Made by a program: the position numbers and the translations under genes
Shown here: positions 34,423-43,148 of the stretch, one piece after another
How the letters are laid out: each line of letters opens with the position of its first letter
Position numbering within the stretch: the stretch's first letter is position 1
Notes under the pieces: model-generated
Told to the model about the DNA's origin: nothing
The model's input: the letters and a program-made list of their open reading frames with translations, nothing else
The model's database searches: none
NCBI RefSeq assembly: GCF_900602065.1
Contig: NZ_UWFN01000209.1
Location: 62,001 to 126,000 of the forward strand
Source: Pseudomonas viridiflava
GTDB lineage: Bacteria; Pseudomonadota; Gammaproteobacteria; Pseudomonadales; Pseudomonadaceae
Direction: 5' to 3'
Length of the DNA: 64,000 bases

Positions 34423-35889
34423 ATGATCAAATCACTGCGTCCATTGTTTTTTGCCTCGCTTCTTTTACCGCTGGCCCTGCCCGTCCACGCCGCGCCTATC
34501 AATACTTCACTCCCTCCCAAAGTTCAGCAAGCGCTCAAAGCCAGCAAGCTGGGTAATGACGCGCTGTCACTGGTGATGCTGCCCCTTAATGGGCCTGGTA
34601 CACCGACGGTGTTCAATGCCGATGTTTCGGTGAACCCGGCATCGACCATGAAACTGGTCACCACCTACGCAGCGCTTGAAATGCTTGGGCCGACCCACCA
34701 GTGGAAAACCGAATTCTTCACCGATGGCACGCTTAATAACGGCGTACTGCGTGGCAACCTTTACCTCAAGGGCGGCGGCGACCCCAAGCTGAACATGGAA
34801 AAGCTCTGGTTGCTGATGCGTGACCTGCGTGCCAATGGCGTGCAGCAGGTTACCGGCGATCTGGTGCTGGATCGCAGCCACTTCGTACAACCGCAACTGC
34901 CGGTGTTCGATGATGATGGTAACGACAGAAACAAGCCGTTCCTGGTCAAGCCTGACTCGTTGATGGTCAATCTCAAGGCGCTGCGCTTCATCACACGCAA
35001 CGATGGCGGCAAAGTCATGGTGTCGGTTGAGCCGCCGATCGCGACTATCCGCGTCGATAACCAGGTCAAAGCTCTCGCGTCCAAACAATGTGGCGATGTT
35101 CGTTATAACCCGGTCACCCAGCCGGATGGCACGGTTAACGTGACTGTCACCGGCCAGCTTGGCGATGGCTGCAATTCGCAGACTTACCTGTCCCTGCTGG
35201 ATCACCCGACGTATGCAGCAGGCGCCGTGCGGGCGATCTGGCAGGAGTTGGGCGGCACTATTCAGGGCAAGGACCGGGTTGACGTGGTACCCGGCAGCGC
35301 CAAGTTGCTGGCCAGGGCTTTTTCGCCGGATCTGGTTGAAGTGATTCGCGACATCAACAAATTCAGCAACAACACCATGGCACAGCAGTTGTTCCTGAGC
35401 CTGGGCTCGGAGTACCGCAACGATGCTGATGGCGATGACGCCAAAGCAGCACAACGGGTAATTCGTCAGTGGCTGGCCAAGAAAGGCATTACGGCCCCTC
35501 ATCTGGTCATGGAGAATGGCTCTGGGCTCTCTCGGGACGAACGCGTCAGCGCTCGGGAAATGGCGATCATTCTGCAGGCTGCGTGGAAAAGCCCCTACGC
35601 AGCAGAATTCATGAGTTCCATGCCGCTCGCAGGAATGGACGGCACCATGCGCAAGCGCCTGAAGCGCACTCCGCTGCTGGGTGAAGCGCATATCAAGACC
35701 GGCACCTTGAACAACGTTCGCGCCATCGCCGGCTTCAGCCGCGACAGCAATGGTAATACCTGGGCAGTGGTCGCCATCCTCAACGATCCACGGCCATGGG
35801 GCGCCTCGTCAGTGCTCGATGAAGTGCTGGTCGAGCTGTATCGTCAGCCCAAGCTGGGCGACAACACAGTGTCTATACGGCAGCAGTAA
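34423..35889 (+). CDS. dacB: D-alanyl-D-alanine carboxypeptidase/endopeptidase (PBP4)
   Basis: 488 residues. Signal peptide to about 23 (LPLALPVHAA). Penicillin-binding triads: SxxK at Ser74-Lys77 (NPASTMKL), SxN in KFSNNTMAQQ, and KTG in AHIKTGTLNNV. The large insertion between SxxK and SxN is characteristic of class C type PBP4/DacB. It trims and cuts cross-links in periplasmic peptidoglycan and in pseudomonads can influence AmpC beta-lactamase induction. It stands alone, followed by a REP palindrome. Confidence 0.93.
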   Translation: MIKSLRPLFFASLLLPLALPVHAAPINTSLPPKVQQALKASKLGNDALSLVMLPLNGPGTPTVFNADVSVNPASTMKLVTTYAALEMLGPTHQWKTEFFTDGTLNNGVLRGNLYLKGGGDPKLNMEKLWLLMRDLRANGVQQVTGDLVLDRSHFVQPQLPVFDDDGNDRNKPFLVKPDSLMVNLKALRFITRNDGGKVMVSVEPPIATIRVDNQVKALASKQCGDVRYNPVTQPDGTVNVTVTGQLGDGCNSQTYLSLLDHPTYAAGAVRAIWQELGGTIQGKDRVDVVPGSAKLLARAFSPDLVEVIRDINKFSNNTMAQQLFLSLGSEYRNDADGDDAKAAQRVIRQWLAKKGITAPHLVMENGSGLSRDERVSAREMAIILQAAWKSPYAAEFMSSMPLAGMDGTMRKRLKRTPLLGEAHIKTGTLNNVRAIAGFSRDSNGNTWAVVAILNDPRPWGASSVLDEVLVELYRQPKLGDNTVSIRQQ

Positions 35890-35968
35890 GGGACGGAGAG
35901 AGAGAGTTGGCGGGTGATTCAGGTCGCCCGCTCGCCCCTAACAGACAAACAGCAAGATATGTGCTCTC

Positions 35969-36040
35969 TGTAGGAGCTGCCGAAGGCTGCGAAGCATTTT
36001 TCCTGACATACCGCCATCGCAGCCTTCGGCAGCTCCTACA
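35969..36040. repeat. REP palindrome, copy 1
   Basis: Arms 35969-35992 and 36017-36040 are perfect 24-base inverted repeats (outer part TGTAGGAGCTGCCGAAGG) around a 24-base spacer. The same sequence recurs at 62958-63030 and as a single arm at 45234-45257. Pseudomonas-type REP/BIME element; it could also act as a terminator between dacB and the convergent cyclase gene. Confidence 0.9.
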
Positions 36041-36060
36041 ACACCAATGTTTGCCAATCG

Positions 36061-38463
36061 TCACAAACTCGCCGTCTCCTGGCTTTCACACTCAACCCGA
36101 TCCCGCCCCGCCTGCTTGGCCGCATAAACCCCGGAGTCTGCACGCAGCAGCAGTGCATCGGCCCCCTCACCTGCCCGCCAGCTCGCAACACCAAAACTGG
36201 CCGTCACCAGCCCAACGCCTTCCACGGGATGGCTGCGCAACCCGGTCCAGAGCTGAATCGCCAGTTCGTGAGCCTCTGTGGCAGAGTTCCCCGGGCAAAG
36301 CACCATAAATTCCTCACCGCCCAGTCGACAGAAAACATCACTACGCCGCAATCGAGTGGTGATTCTTTGGCAAATGGCCTGTAGCACCGTGTCACCGACC
36401 GCATGCCCATACTCATCATTGATGCGTTTGAAGTGATCAATGTCGAGCATGATCAGCGACAACGCCCCGCCATGACGATGGACACGGGCCAGTTCAGCGT
36501 TCAAGCGTTCCTGGAAATAACGCCGGTTGTAGGCACCCGTCAGCACGTCAGTTACCGACAGCGCACGCAACTCTTCCTCAACACGCTTCATGTCCGTGAT
36601 CTCGGAGAGGAAACCGTGCCAGATCACCGCACCGCCGGGCTGCGCTTCCGGGGTTGCGTGGCCGTGTACCCAACGCAGCCCATGCCCTGGAACATTGAGG
36701 CGGTACTCGTCGTGCCAAGGCGTCATCTCTTGTGCCGAAGCGCGCATGGAATCCTTCACGCGCTGCGCATCCAGAGGATGGACACGGGCAAACACCGATT
36801 TGAAATCAAGCAACATCTGCTCATGAGTCATGCCATGCAGTTCGCACATGCCATCGTTGATGTAGTTGAAACGCGACTGACCGTCGGCGTCCATTTGATA
36901 CTGGTAGATACCGCCCGGTACATGAGCGCTGATTTTTTTCAGCAGAAGATCCCGCGCTGCCAGTGCTTCATAGACCAGCGTGCGCTCGGTGATATCAATG
37001 CACACAGCCAGATACCCCACCCACTGTTCATGCTCGTTGCGCACTGCAGTGACGAGCATGTTGACCGTCAGCGAACTGCCGTCGTGGCGAACGAATGTCC
37101 ACTCGTGGGACTTGTGACCCTCCGCCTCGTTTGCCTCGACAAAGATCGCCTGACTGGCGGTAACCCGATAACCATAAGCCTGACTCAAATGCTGAGCGTG
37201 GTCTTCCAGCTCGGCAGCCAGTTGCAGGTCCTTGAGCCGGAAATGGCCCAGCACCTCATCCTCGCTATACCCCAACATCTTCTGCGCGCCCACGTTGAAC
37301 GTACTGATCACCCCGTTCAGATCCGTCGCAATGATTGCAACATCGGTTGCCGCATTCAGCACGTTACTGAGCTCCCCATGCGCGCCGCGTAACTGGCGCT
37401 CGCGAATGCACAGTTCGGCGGTGCGCTCGTCCACCAGCCGCAACGCGCGCTGGCGCTGACTGACCAGGTTGTAAAGCAGTGCGCTGAGTAGCAGGCTCAA
37501 CAACCCACCCATGAAAATCACGCTGCCAGCCAGCGACTGATTACTGTTCATGAACATCTCGGTGGGCCGGATATCCAGCAGGTAGTCACGATTGGCCATG
37601 CGTAATAACGTGCTGACCTGCATTTCATCCGATGCAGCAGGCGTGGCCGATTGAAAGAGCAACTGCGGTTCCGCTGGCGATGTCAGGTCCCGCATGGTCA
37701 GTGTCAGGTTGTCCTGAGACGGTAGCCCCTCAGTCATCAACTTGCTGAGGCTGATGACCGCCATGACAAAGCCACTGACCTCGCTTACAGGGCCAGCTTC
37801 AGCGGACATGACGGGGGCCAATAGCAACACGCCGCTGGAATTTTCCGGCTCCAGACCCACAAGATTGACTCTTGGTGTTGCGACCATTGCGCCCAGCTTG
37901 CCAGCCAGATCAATGGCATCACGGCGCACACTTTCAGACCCGATATCAAACCCCAGCGGTAACGGCAGGCTGCTGCGCGACCGGGTAAAAAGCATCGGGA
38001 AATAATCGGGTCGGACACCGGCCGTTTCGAGCGTCCCGTTTTGAGCTATCTGACGAATCGTAAAACCCGTTAACCCCTCGGCTACCGCCTGCTGCTCAAA
38101 CGAGTGGCGCTGTGCGTTCAGCACTTTTGGCGCCCATGAATAAGCCTGAGTGCCGATCAGTAAAGGATCAGCGAACCCATTGAATTCGGCTCGGGTGACG
38201 GTATCGGAGAACGTGAAGAAGCGCCGCAGGCTATCCAGACGATAGGCCTGGCCATCGAGGCGCTCCTGAATACGACTGAAGCGTTCATTGGCCAGCAGAT
38301 CGAAACGCTGACGCAATTGGCGCTGATAGAGTTCGAAGTTGGCCATTGCCAACACAGCGGTCAGAACGGCACCCACCAGAAAGGCAAATGTCGCGACGAC
38401 CCACGCAGAGGCCTGTTCATTGATAAAGCCAAGAATCTTGGGGCGAATCTGACTCGTAGGCAT
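36061..38463 (-). CDS. Membrane diguanylate cyclase with CHASE, PAS and GGDEF domains
   Basis: 800 residues from the ATG at 38463. Membrane helix 1 (VVATFAFLVGAVLTAVLAMA, about 20-42), periplasmic CHASE domain to about 300 (AYSWAPKVLNAQRHSFEQQA), membrane helix 2 (GSVIFMGGLLSLLLSALLY), two PAS domains (about 355-480 and 500-620, NAATDVAIIATDLNG and NYINDGMCELHGMTHEQM) and a GGDEF domain with active-site GGEEF at 715-719. The inhibitory site RRSD at 706-709 is intact, so it should make c-di-GMP with product feedback. The ligand may be a small extracellular molecule. The ribosome site is weak. Confidence 0.9.
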   Translation of the reverse strand: MPTSQIRPKILGFINEQASAWVVATFAFLVGAVLTAVLAMANFELYQRQLRQRFDLLANERFSRIQERLDGQAYRLDSLRRFFTFSDTVTRAEFNGFADPLLIGTQAYSWAPKVLNAQRHSFEQQAVAEGLTGFTIRQIAQNGTLETAGVRPDYFPMLFTRSRSSLPLPLGFDIGSESVRRDAIDLAGKLGAMVATPRVNLVGLEPENSSGVLLLAPVMSAEAGPVSEVSGFVMAVISLSKLMTEGLPSQDNLTLTMRDLTSPAEPQLLFQSATPAASDEMQVSTLLRMANRDYLLDIRPTEMFMNSNQSLAGSVIFMGGLLSLLLSALLYNLVSQRQRALRLVDERTAELCIRERQLRGAHGELSNVLNAATDVAIIATDLNGVISTFNVGAQKMLGYSEDEVLGHFRLKDLQLAAELEDHAQHLSQAYGYRVTASQAIFVEANEAEGHKSHEWTFVRHDGSSLTVNMLVTAVRNEHEQWVGYLAVCIDITERTLVYEALAARDLLLKKISAHVPGGIYQYQMDADGQSRFNYINDGMCELHGMTHEQMLLDFKSVFARVHPLDAQRVKDSMRASAQEMTPWHDEYRLNVPGHGLRWVHGHATPEAQPGGAVIWHGFLSEITDMKRVEEELRALSVTDVLTGAYNRRYFQERLNAELARVHRHGGALSLIMLDIDHFKRINDEYGHAVGDTVLQAICQRITTRLRRSDVFCRLGGEEFMVLCPGNSATEAHELAIQLWTGLRSHPVEGVGLVTASFGVASWRAGEGADALLLRADSGVYAAKQAGRDRVECESQETASL

Positions 38464-38614
38464 AAATCGGACTCGTGACGCTACAGCATAGAGACGCGTC
38501 ACGCTGGCTGTAGCTCAGTTATAGCTATTCGCCAGTACTTTGCCTAGCCTGAGTCTGCCCCATTTGCGCATCGATCCGTCACAAATGCGAACGGATCGAT
38601 GCTCGCCGAGCCGA

Positions 38615-40885
38615 TTATTTGGCTGTGATCTTCCACGCCCTATGGATTTTGCTGTTGCGGGCGAAGTCAGGATCAATGGTCTGGCCAGTGATTTCTTCCA
38701 AGGCATAACGCTGTGCAAGGTTTTCATCGAGGACAAACTTGCGGAAGTTGTTCGAGAAGTACAGCACGCCACCTGGCGCGAGGCGAGCCATGGCCAGGTC
38801 AAGCAACTGCACCTGATCACGTTGTACGTCGAAAATCCCTTCCATGCGCTTGGAGTTGGAGAAGGTCGGTGGATCGATAAAGATCAGGTCGTACTCTTCA
38901 CGGCAGGCCTCCAGCCAGGCCATGACATCGCCCTGCTCCAGACGGTTCTTGTCAGAGAAGCCATTGAGCGACAGGTTGCGACGCGCCCAGTCGAGGTACG
39001 TCCGGGACAGGTCAACACTGGTGGTGCTGCGCGCACCGCCTTTGGCCGCATGCACGCTGGCTGTCGCGGTGTAGGAGTACAGATTGAGGAACCGCTTGCC
39101 CTCGGCTTCACGCTGGATACGCATGCGCATCGGACGGTGATCAAGGAACAGACCGGTGTCCAGGTAATCCGTCAAATTGACCAGCAGCTTGATGCCACCT
39201 TCATTGACTTCGACAAACTGGCCTTGAGCACTTTGCCGCTCGTACTGTTTGGTACCGCTCTGACGTTCGCGGCGCTTTATCACCACGCGACTCTTGTCGA
39301 CATTCAGCGCTTGAGGGATCGCTGCCAGGGCATCGAACAAACGGGCCGAAGCTTTTTCCGGATCGATGGACTTTGGCGCAGCGTATTCCTGAACGTGAAC
39401 CCAATCCTGATACAAATCGATAGCCAGAGAATACTCAGGCATGTCGGCGTCATACACACGATAGCAATCGATGCCTTCACGACGCACCCATTTGCCCAAC
39501 AGCTTGAGGTTCTTCTGCAAGCGGTTGGCAAACATCTGCCCGCCCTCGCTCAGGCGCGGCTGCTCGACAACCACTGGCGCTGGCTTGATCGGGTTACCGT
39601 TCTTGTTGTACTTCTCGTACTTGCCTGGCGTGACCAGCGGGCTGGTGTCTTCCGGCTCGACTTGCTCACGCTCAACCTGACGCTGTTCGGCGGTGCGACG
39701 CTCGCCCGTCACGAACTGGTCAGGCAGGACTTTGATAAGCAGCAACTTGCACGGCAAGGCACCGTTCCAGAAAGCATATTGCTTGTGGCTGCGAATCCCC
39801 ATGCGCTTGCCCAGGTCCGGCGCGCCGGTGAACACCGCAGCCTCCCAGTTCAGGCAAGCCTGACGCAAACGCTCGCCCAGGTTCTGATAGAGATACAGCA
39901 AGCTCGCTTCGTCGCCCAGTCGCTCGCCATAGGGAGGGTTGCAGATCACCAGACCTTTCTGGTTCTGATCCGGGCGCGGCTCGAACGTTGCCACTTCACC
40001 CTGGTAAATCTTGATCCACTCACTTAGACCCGCCCGCTCGACGTTGTTACGACCGGGCTGAATCAGACGCGGATCGGCTTCATAGCCGCGAATCCACAGC
40101 GGTGGTTTGGCCAGACCCGCCTCGGCCCGCTCCAGCGCTTCGTCATGCAACTTGCGCCACAGGGCTGGCACATGCCCAAGCCATGCAGAAAAGCCCCAGC
40201 GCTCACGCTTGAGGTTAGGCGCGATGTCGGCAGCGATCATCGCCGCCTCGACCAGGAAAGTACCCACGCCGCACATCGGGTCAGCCAGTGCGCCGCCTTC
40301 AGCCGCAATGCGCGGCCAGCCCGCACGAATCAGGATCGCCGCAGCCAGGTTTTCTTTCAATGGCGCAGCGCCCTGCTGCAAGCGATAGCCACGCTGGTGC
40401 AGGCTGTGACCAGACAGGTCCAGGGACAGAATCGCTTCGCCGCGATCCAGACGCAGATGCACACGCAGATCCGGGTTCAGCTTGTCCACTGAAGGACGCG
40501 AACCGTCTGGCATGCGCAATTTGTCGACGATGGCGTCCTTGACCTTCAAGGCGCCGAAATGGGTGTTGTCGATACCCGAACCATGACCGCTGAACTCAAC
40601 CGCCAACGAACCATCCGGTTCCAGATGATCGTGCCAGTCGACATGCAAGACGCCGTTGTACAGGTCTTCCGCGTCCTTCATCGGGAAACGCTTCAGGACC
40701 AGCAGTACGCGGTTGGCCAGACGCGACCAGAGGCAAAGCCGGTAGGCCGTCTCCATGTCGGCGCTGCCACGAATGGCTGAGGTGTGTTCGCGGGTTTCCT
40801 CGAGGCCAAGCGCAGTGGCTTCCTCGGCAAGCAGCCCTTCCAGGCCTTTAGGACAAGTGAGGAAAAGTTCGTAACGGTCCGACAT
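38615..40885 (-). CDS. rlmL: Bifunctional 23S rRNA methyltransferase RlmKL
   Basis: 756 residues from the ATG at 40885. THUMP domain at the N-terminus (SDRYELFLTCPKGLEGLLAE), then an RlmL methyltransferase (SAM motif DPMCGVGTFLVEAAMIAADI and catalytic motif VICNPPYGERLG) and, after a linker rich in charged residues, an RlmK domain (YSYTATASVHAAKGGA, VDLSRTYLDWARRN, FIDPPTFSNSKRM). The fusion methylates G2445 (N2) and G2069 (N7) of 23S rRNA. Length and order agree with E. coli RlmKL, with a slightly longer linker. TGGAA lies 7 bases before the ATG. Confidence 0.94.
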   Translation of the reverse strand: MSDRYELFLTCPKGLEGLLAEEATALGLEETREHTSAIRGSADMETAYRLCLWSRLANRVLLVLKRFPMKDAEDLYNGVLHVDWHDHLEPDGSLAVEFSGHGSGIDNTHFGALKVKDAIVDKLRMPDGSRPSVDKLNPDLRVHLRLDRGEAILSLDLSGHSLHQRGYRLQQGAAPLKENLAAAILIRAGWPRIAAEGGALADPMCGVGTFLVEAAMIAADIAPNLKRERWGFSAWLGHVPALWRKLHDEALERAEAGLAKPPLWIRGYEADPRLIQPGRNNVERAGLSEWIKIYQGEVATFEPRPDQNQKGLVICNPPYGERLGDEASLLYLYQNLGERLRQACLNWEAAVFTGAPDLGKRMGIRSHKQYAFWNGALPCKLLLIKVLPDQFVTGERRTAEQRQVEREQVEPEDTSPLVTPGKYEKYNKNGNPIKPAPVVVEQPRLSEGGQMFANRLQKNLKLLGKWVRREGIDCYRVYDADMPEYSLAIDLYQDWVHVQEYAAPKSIDPEKASARLFDALAAIPQALNVDKSRVVIKRRERQSGTKQYERQSAQGQFVEVNEGGIKLLVNLTDYLDTGLFLDHRPMRMRIQREAEGKRFLNLYSYTATASVHAAKGGARSTTSVDLSRTYLDWARRNLSLNGFSDKNRLEQGDVMAWLEACREEYDLIFIDPPTFSNSKRMEGIFDVQRDQVQLLDLAMARLAPGGVLYFSNNFRKFVLDENLAQRYALEEITGQTIDPDFARNSKIHRAWKITAK

Positions 40886-41451
40886 GAGTATTCCAGGGCC
40901 TGAGCCATAAGCGGCGGGCAACGCATTGCCCGACCAGATTTAACAGACGTCTTTCTTGGAGAACGCCTGCGTGGCACACAACTTGTGCCGGACCACCTTG
41001 TGAACATATGAGTCATCAAGGCAGCCATCCCCAGACCATCGTGGCCAAGGGACATTTAAAAATGACTATTCAGCACGACAACAGCGGTAATAAAAAGTCA
41101 CATCGCGACCCTTCGTCGAATCACGCGTGCTTGCAAGCCGCCATCATCTGCGGTTGCGAAGCGGTCTCAACATTTGTCCCAAGCCTTGCGGAGACAGGGC
41201 TGCACAAATAATCAAGTTTGAAACACATCTTCGCTTATGTTCCAGTTATTACAAATATGACGTGCTTATGACAAAACGATCATTCACAGCGCCCGATCCA
41301 TTGGTTAGAAATCAACACAGGTTGTCACCGCAACGGTGAGAACACCAAAGCCCGCGACGCCGGCAGCGGGTACCAACGGCAGAAAATTTTCTGCCCGACC
41401 TCGACATGAGGTCTCAGGGACATAACAGTCAACAAACGAGGGCAACACCCT
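40886..41451. other. Long region upstream of rmf with two palindromes
   Basis: 566 bases without a believable gene; short open frames have no ribosome site. AT content is raised. Two palindromes lie near the end: TCACCG-CAA-CGGTGA (41325-41339) and GGCAGAAAATTTTCTGCC (41378-41395, perfect 18-base). They are within 130 bases of rmf and are candidate control sites. Confidence 0.6.
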
Positions 41452-41667
41452 ATGAGAAGACTTAAGCGTGATCCGTTGGAAAGAGCATTTTTACGCGGAT
41501 ATCAGTACGGCGTTCATGGTAAATCCCGTGAGCTTTGCCCTTTTACTCTACCGTCAGTACGCCAAGCCTGGATCAATGGCTGGCGAGAAGGACGCGGCGA
41601 CAACTGGGACGGTATGACCGGCACTGCGGGAATCCACAGACTCAACGAACTTCACGCGGTCGGATAA
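41452..41667 (+). CDS. rmf: Ribosome modulation factor
   Basis: 71 residues, MRRLKRDPLERAFLRGYQYG at the start and SVRQAWINGWREGRGDNWDG in the middle, matching RMF. It binds 70S ribosomes in stationary phase and, with HPF, forms inactive 100S dimers. The long AT-rich upstream region fits strong growth-phase control. A strong terminator follows at 41751. Confidence 0.95.
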   Translation: MRRLKRDPLERAFLRGYQYGVHGKSRELCPFTLPSVRQAWINGWREGRGDNWDGMTGTAGIHRLNELHAVG

Positions 41668-41750
41668 TCAGGTAATTTCCGACCAGTCCATCAAATCTCT
41701 GAAAGCAGTTCAAACCAGAAGCGTCCCATCCGGGCGCCGGGCGCAAGCCC

Positions 41751-41778
41751 AAGGGGTTCCTTACGGAGCCCCTTTTTT
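41751..41778 (+). terminator. Intrinsic terminator of rmf
   Basis: AAGGGGTTCC and GGAGCCCCTT pair over 10 positions (one G-T) with loop TTAC, followed by TTTT. Confidence 0.9.
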
Positions 41779-41808
41779 ATGAGCGGCCTTATATAACCTG
41801 GCGCAGAC

Positions 41809-42834
41809 TTAGCGTTTAGGCATCGCGGCGATGGCATCTACTGACTGACGTATCAGCGCCGGGCCTTTATAGATAAAGCCGGAGTAGATCTGCACCAGAC
41901 TGGCACCCGCAGCGATTTTCTCAGCTGCGTGCTTGCCTTCGGTGATCCCGCCCGCCGCAATGATCGGCATACGCCCGGCCAGTTCGCCAGCCAGCACCTT
42001 GACGGTGTGGGTGCTCTTCTCACGCACAGGAGCGCCGGACAGACCGCCCGCCTCGTCACCATGCGGCAAACCTTCGACGCCTTCGCGACTAAGGGTGGTA
42101 TTGGTGGCGATCACCGCATCCATGCCCGACTCGATCAGTGCCGTTGCAACCAGCACGGTTTCTTCATCGGTCATGTCCGGTGCAATTTTGATAGCCAGCG
42201 GCACTCGTTTGCCGTGCATCTGGGTCAGCGCTTCCTGACGAATGCGCAAGGCTTCGAGCAGTTGCTTGAGCGAATCGCCGAACTGCAGGCTGCGCAGGCC
42301 AGGCGTATTAGGCGAACTGACATTGACCGTTACATAGCTGGCATGGGCGTAAACCTTATCCAGACAGATCAGGTAGTCGTCTACCGCGCGCTCGACCGGC
42401 GTATCAAAGTTCTTACCGATATTGATACCCAGAATGCCTTTGTAGCTGGCTGCCTGAACCCGGGCGACAAGGTTGTCGACCCCCAGGTTGTTGAAGCCCA
42501 TGCGGTTGATGATCGCTTCAGCATGGGGCAAGCGGAAAATGCGCGGCTTCGGGTTACCCGGCTGAGGACGGGGAGTGACCGTACCGATCTCGACAAAGCC
42601 GAAGCCCAGTTGGGCAAAGCCGTCAATGGCCGCGCCATTCTTGTCCAGACCAGCAGCCAGCCCGACTGGATTAGGAAAATCCAGCCCCATGACATTAACC
42701 GGCAGACGCGCCGGTGCCTTGCTCAACAGGCCATTGATACCCAAGCGGCCACCAGCGCCAATCAGATCCAGCGACAGGTCGTGGGAAGTTTCCGGGGAAA
42801 GTTTGAACAGTAACTGGCGGGCCAGGTTATACAT
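41809..42834 (-). CDS. pyrD: Dihydroorotate dehydrogenase (quinone), class 2
   Basis: 341 residues. FMN enzyme of pyrimidine synthesis, membrane-associated through the N-terminal helices ([19 protein letters not shown]). Motifs: [64 protein letters not shown] (catalytic Ser in SSPNTPG) and the C-terminal phosphate-binding [16 protein letters not shown]. It passes electrons to ubiquinone. Divergent from nasST. Confidence 0.96.
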   Translation of the reverse strand: MYNLARQLLFKLSPETSHDLSLDLIGAGGRLGINGLLSKAPARLPVNVMGLDFPNPVGLAAGLDKNGAAIDGFAQLGFGFVEIGTVTPRPQPGNPKPRIFRLPHAEAIINRMGFNNLGVDNLVARVQAASYKGILGINIGKNFDTPVERAVDDYLICLDKVYAHASYVTVNVSSPNTPGLRSLQFGDSLKQLLEALRIRQEALTQMHGKRVPLAIKIAPDMTDEETVLVATALIESGMDAVIATNTTLSREGVEGLPHGDEAGGLSGAPVREKSTHTVKVLAGELAGRMPIIAAGGITEGKHAAEKIAAGASLVQIYSGFIYKGPALIRQSVDAIAAMPKR

Positions 42835-42966
42835 GGGCGGGCGCGGCTCGTAAGAAGCTGAATTCAGGGCGGCGATTATAGACGTCTGAGCGATTGCGTG
42901 CGAGGCATGCCTGCGCCCTTTTGCACAACATGACGTACTGCATCACTATGACGGGGATACGCCGCT

Positions 42967-42982
42967 GGCATATCGCTTGCTT
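42967..42982 (+). promoter_or_regulatory. Sigma54 (-24/-12) promoter of nasST
   Basis: TGGCATATCGCTTGCT has GG (42968-42969) and GC (42980-42981) exactly ten bases apart and fits TGGCAC-N5-TTGCT with one change. Transcription should start near 42993, just ahead of the hairpin leader. NtrC activation under nitrogen limitation is inferred. Confidence 0.85.
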
Positions 42983-43002
42983 GGCATAGGGTATTAGCAG
43001 TG

Positions 43003-43080
43003 CGCCAACGATGGCGTGGTGCATCGACAACGGCGTCGTTCCGTCTTTGCTTTTGCGAAGGATTGAACGACGCTTTTTTT
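43003..43080 (+). promoter_or_regulatory. ANTAR-type antiterminator leader and terminator upstream of nasST
   Basis: Hairpin P1: CGCC-AACGAT-GGCG (43004-43017). Hairpin P2: CGAC-AACGGC-GTCG (43026-43039). Both hexaloops have A at position 1 and G at position 4, the signature of RNA bound by ANTAR proteins. The terminator stem GCGTCGTTC/GAACGACGC (43034-43042/43066-43074) is followed by six T and uses the 3' arm of P2, so P2 and terminator exclude each other. NasT binding to P1-P2 would allow read-through into nasST. Confidence 0.85.
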
Positions 43081-43148
43081 ATGGAAGATTCCTGCCAGCC
43101 CGAACCGGATATCACAGGTTCACCCGCAGTCGTCATGGCAGAGGACAG

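Noticed and set aside
34567-35691. A 374-codon minus-strand frame across dacB
   Set aside because: Antisense to a gene with all PBP4 motifs; the translated sequence has no family features.
35969-36040. CRISPR-like repeat considered because the 24-base unit recurs
   Set aside because: The copies are inverted pairs scattered tens of kilobases apart, not direct repeats with regular spacers; they are REP elements.
38540-40027. A 495-codon plus-strand frame across rlmL
   Set aside because: Antisense to the well-supported RlmKL frame; no domain and no start signal.
41008-41339. Small plus-strand frames upstream of rmf
   Set aside because: No ribosome site, low-complexity composition, and overlap with palindromic regulatory-looking DNA.
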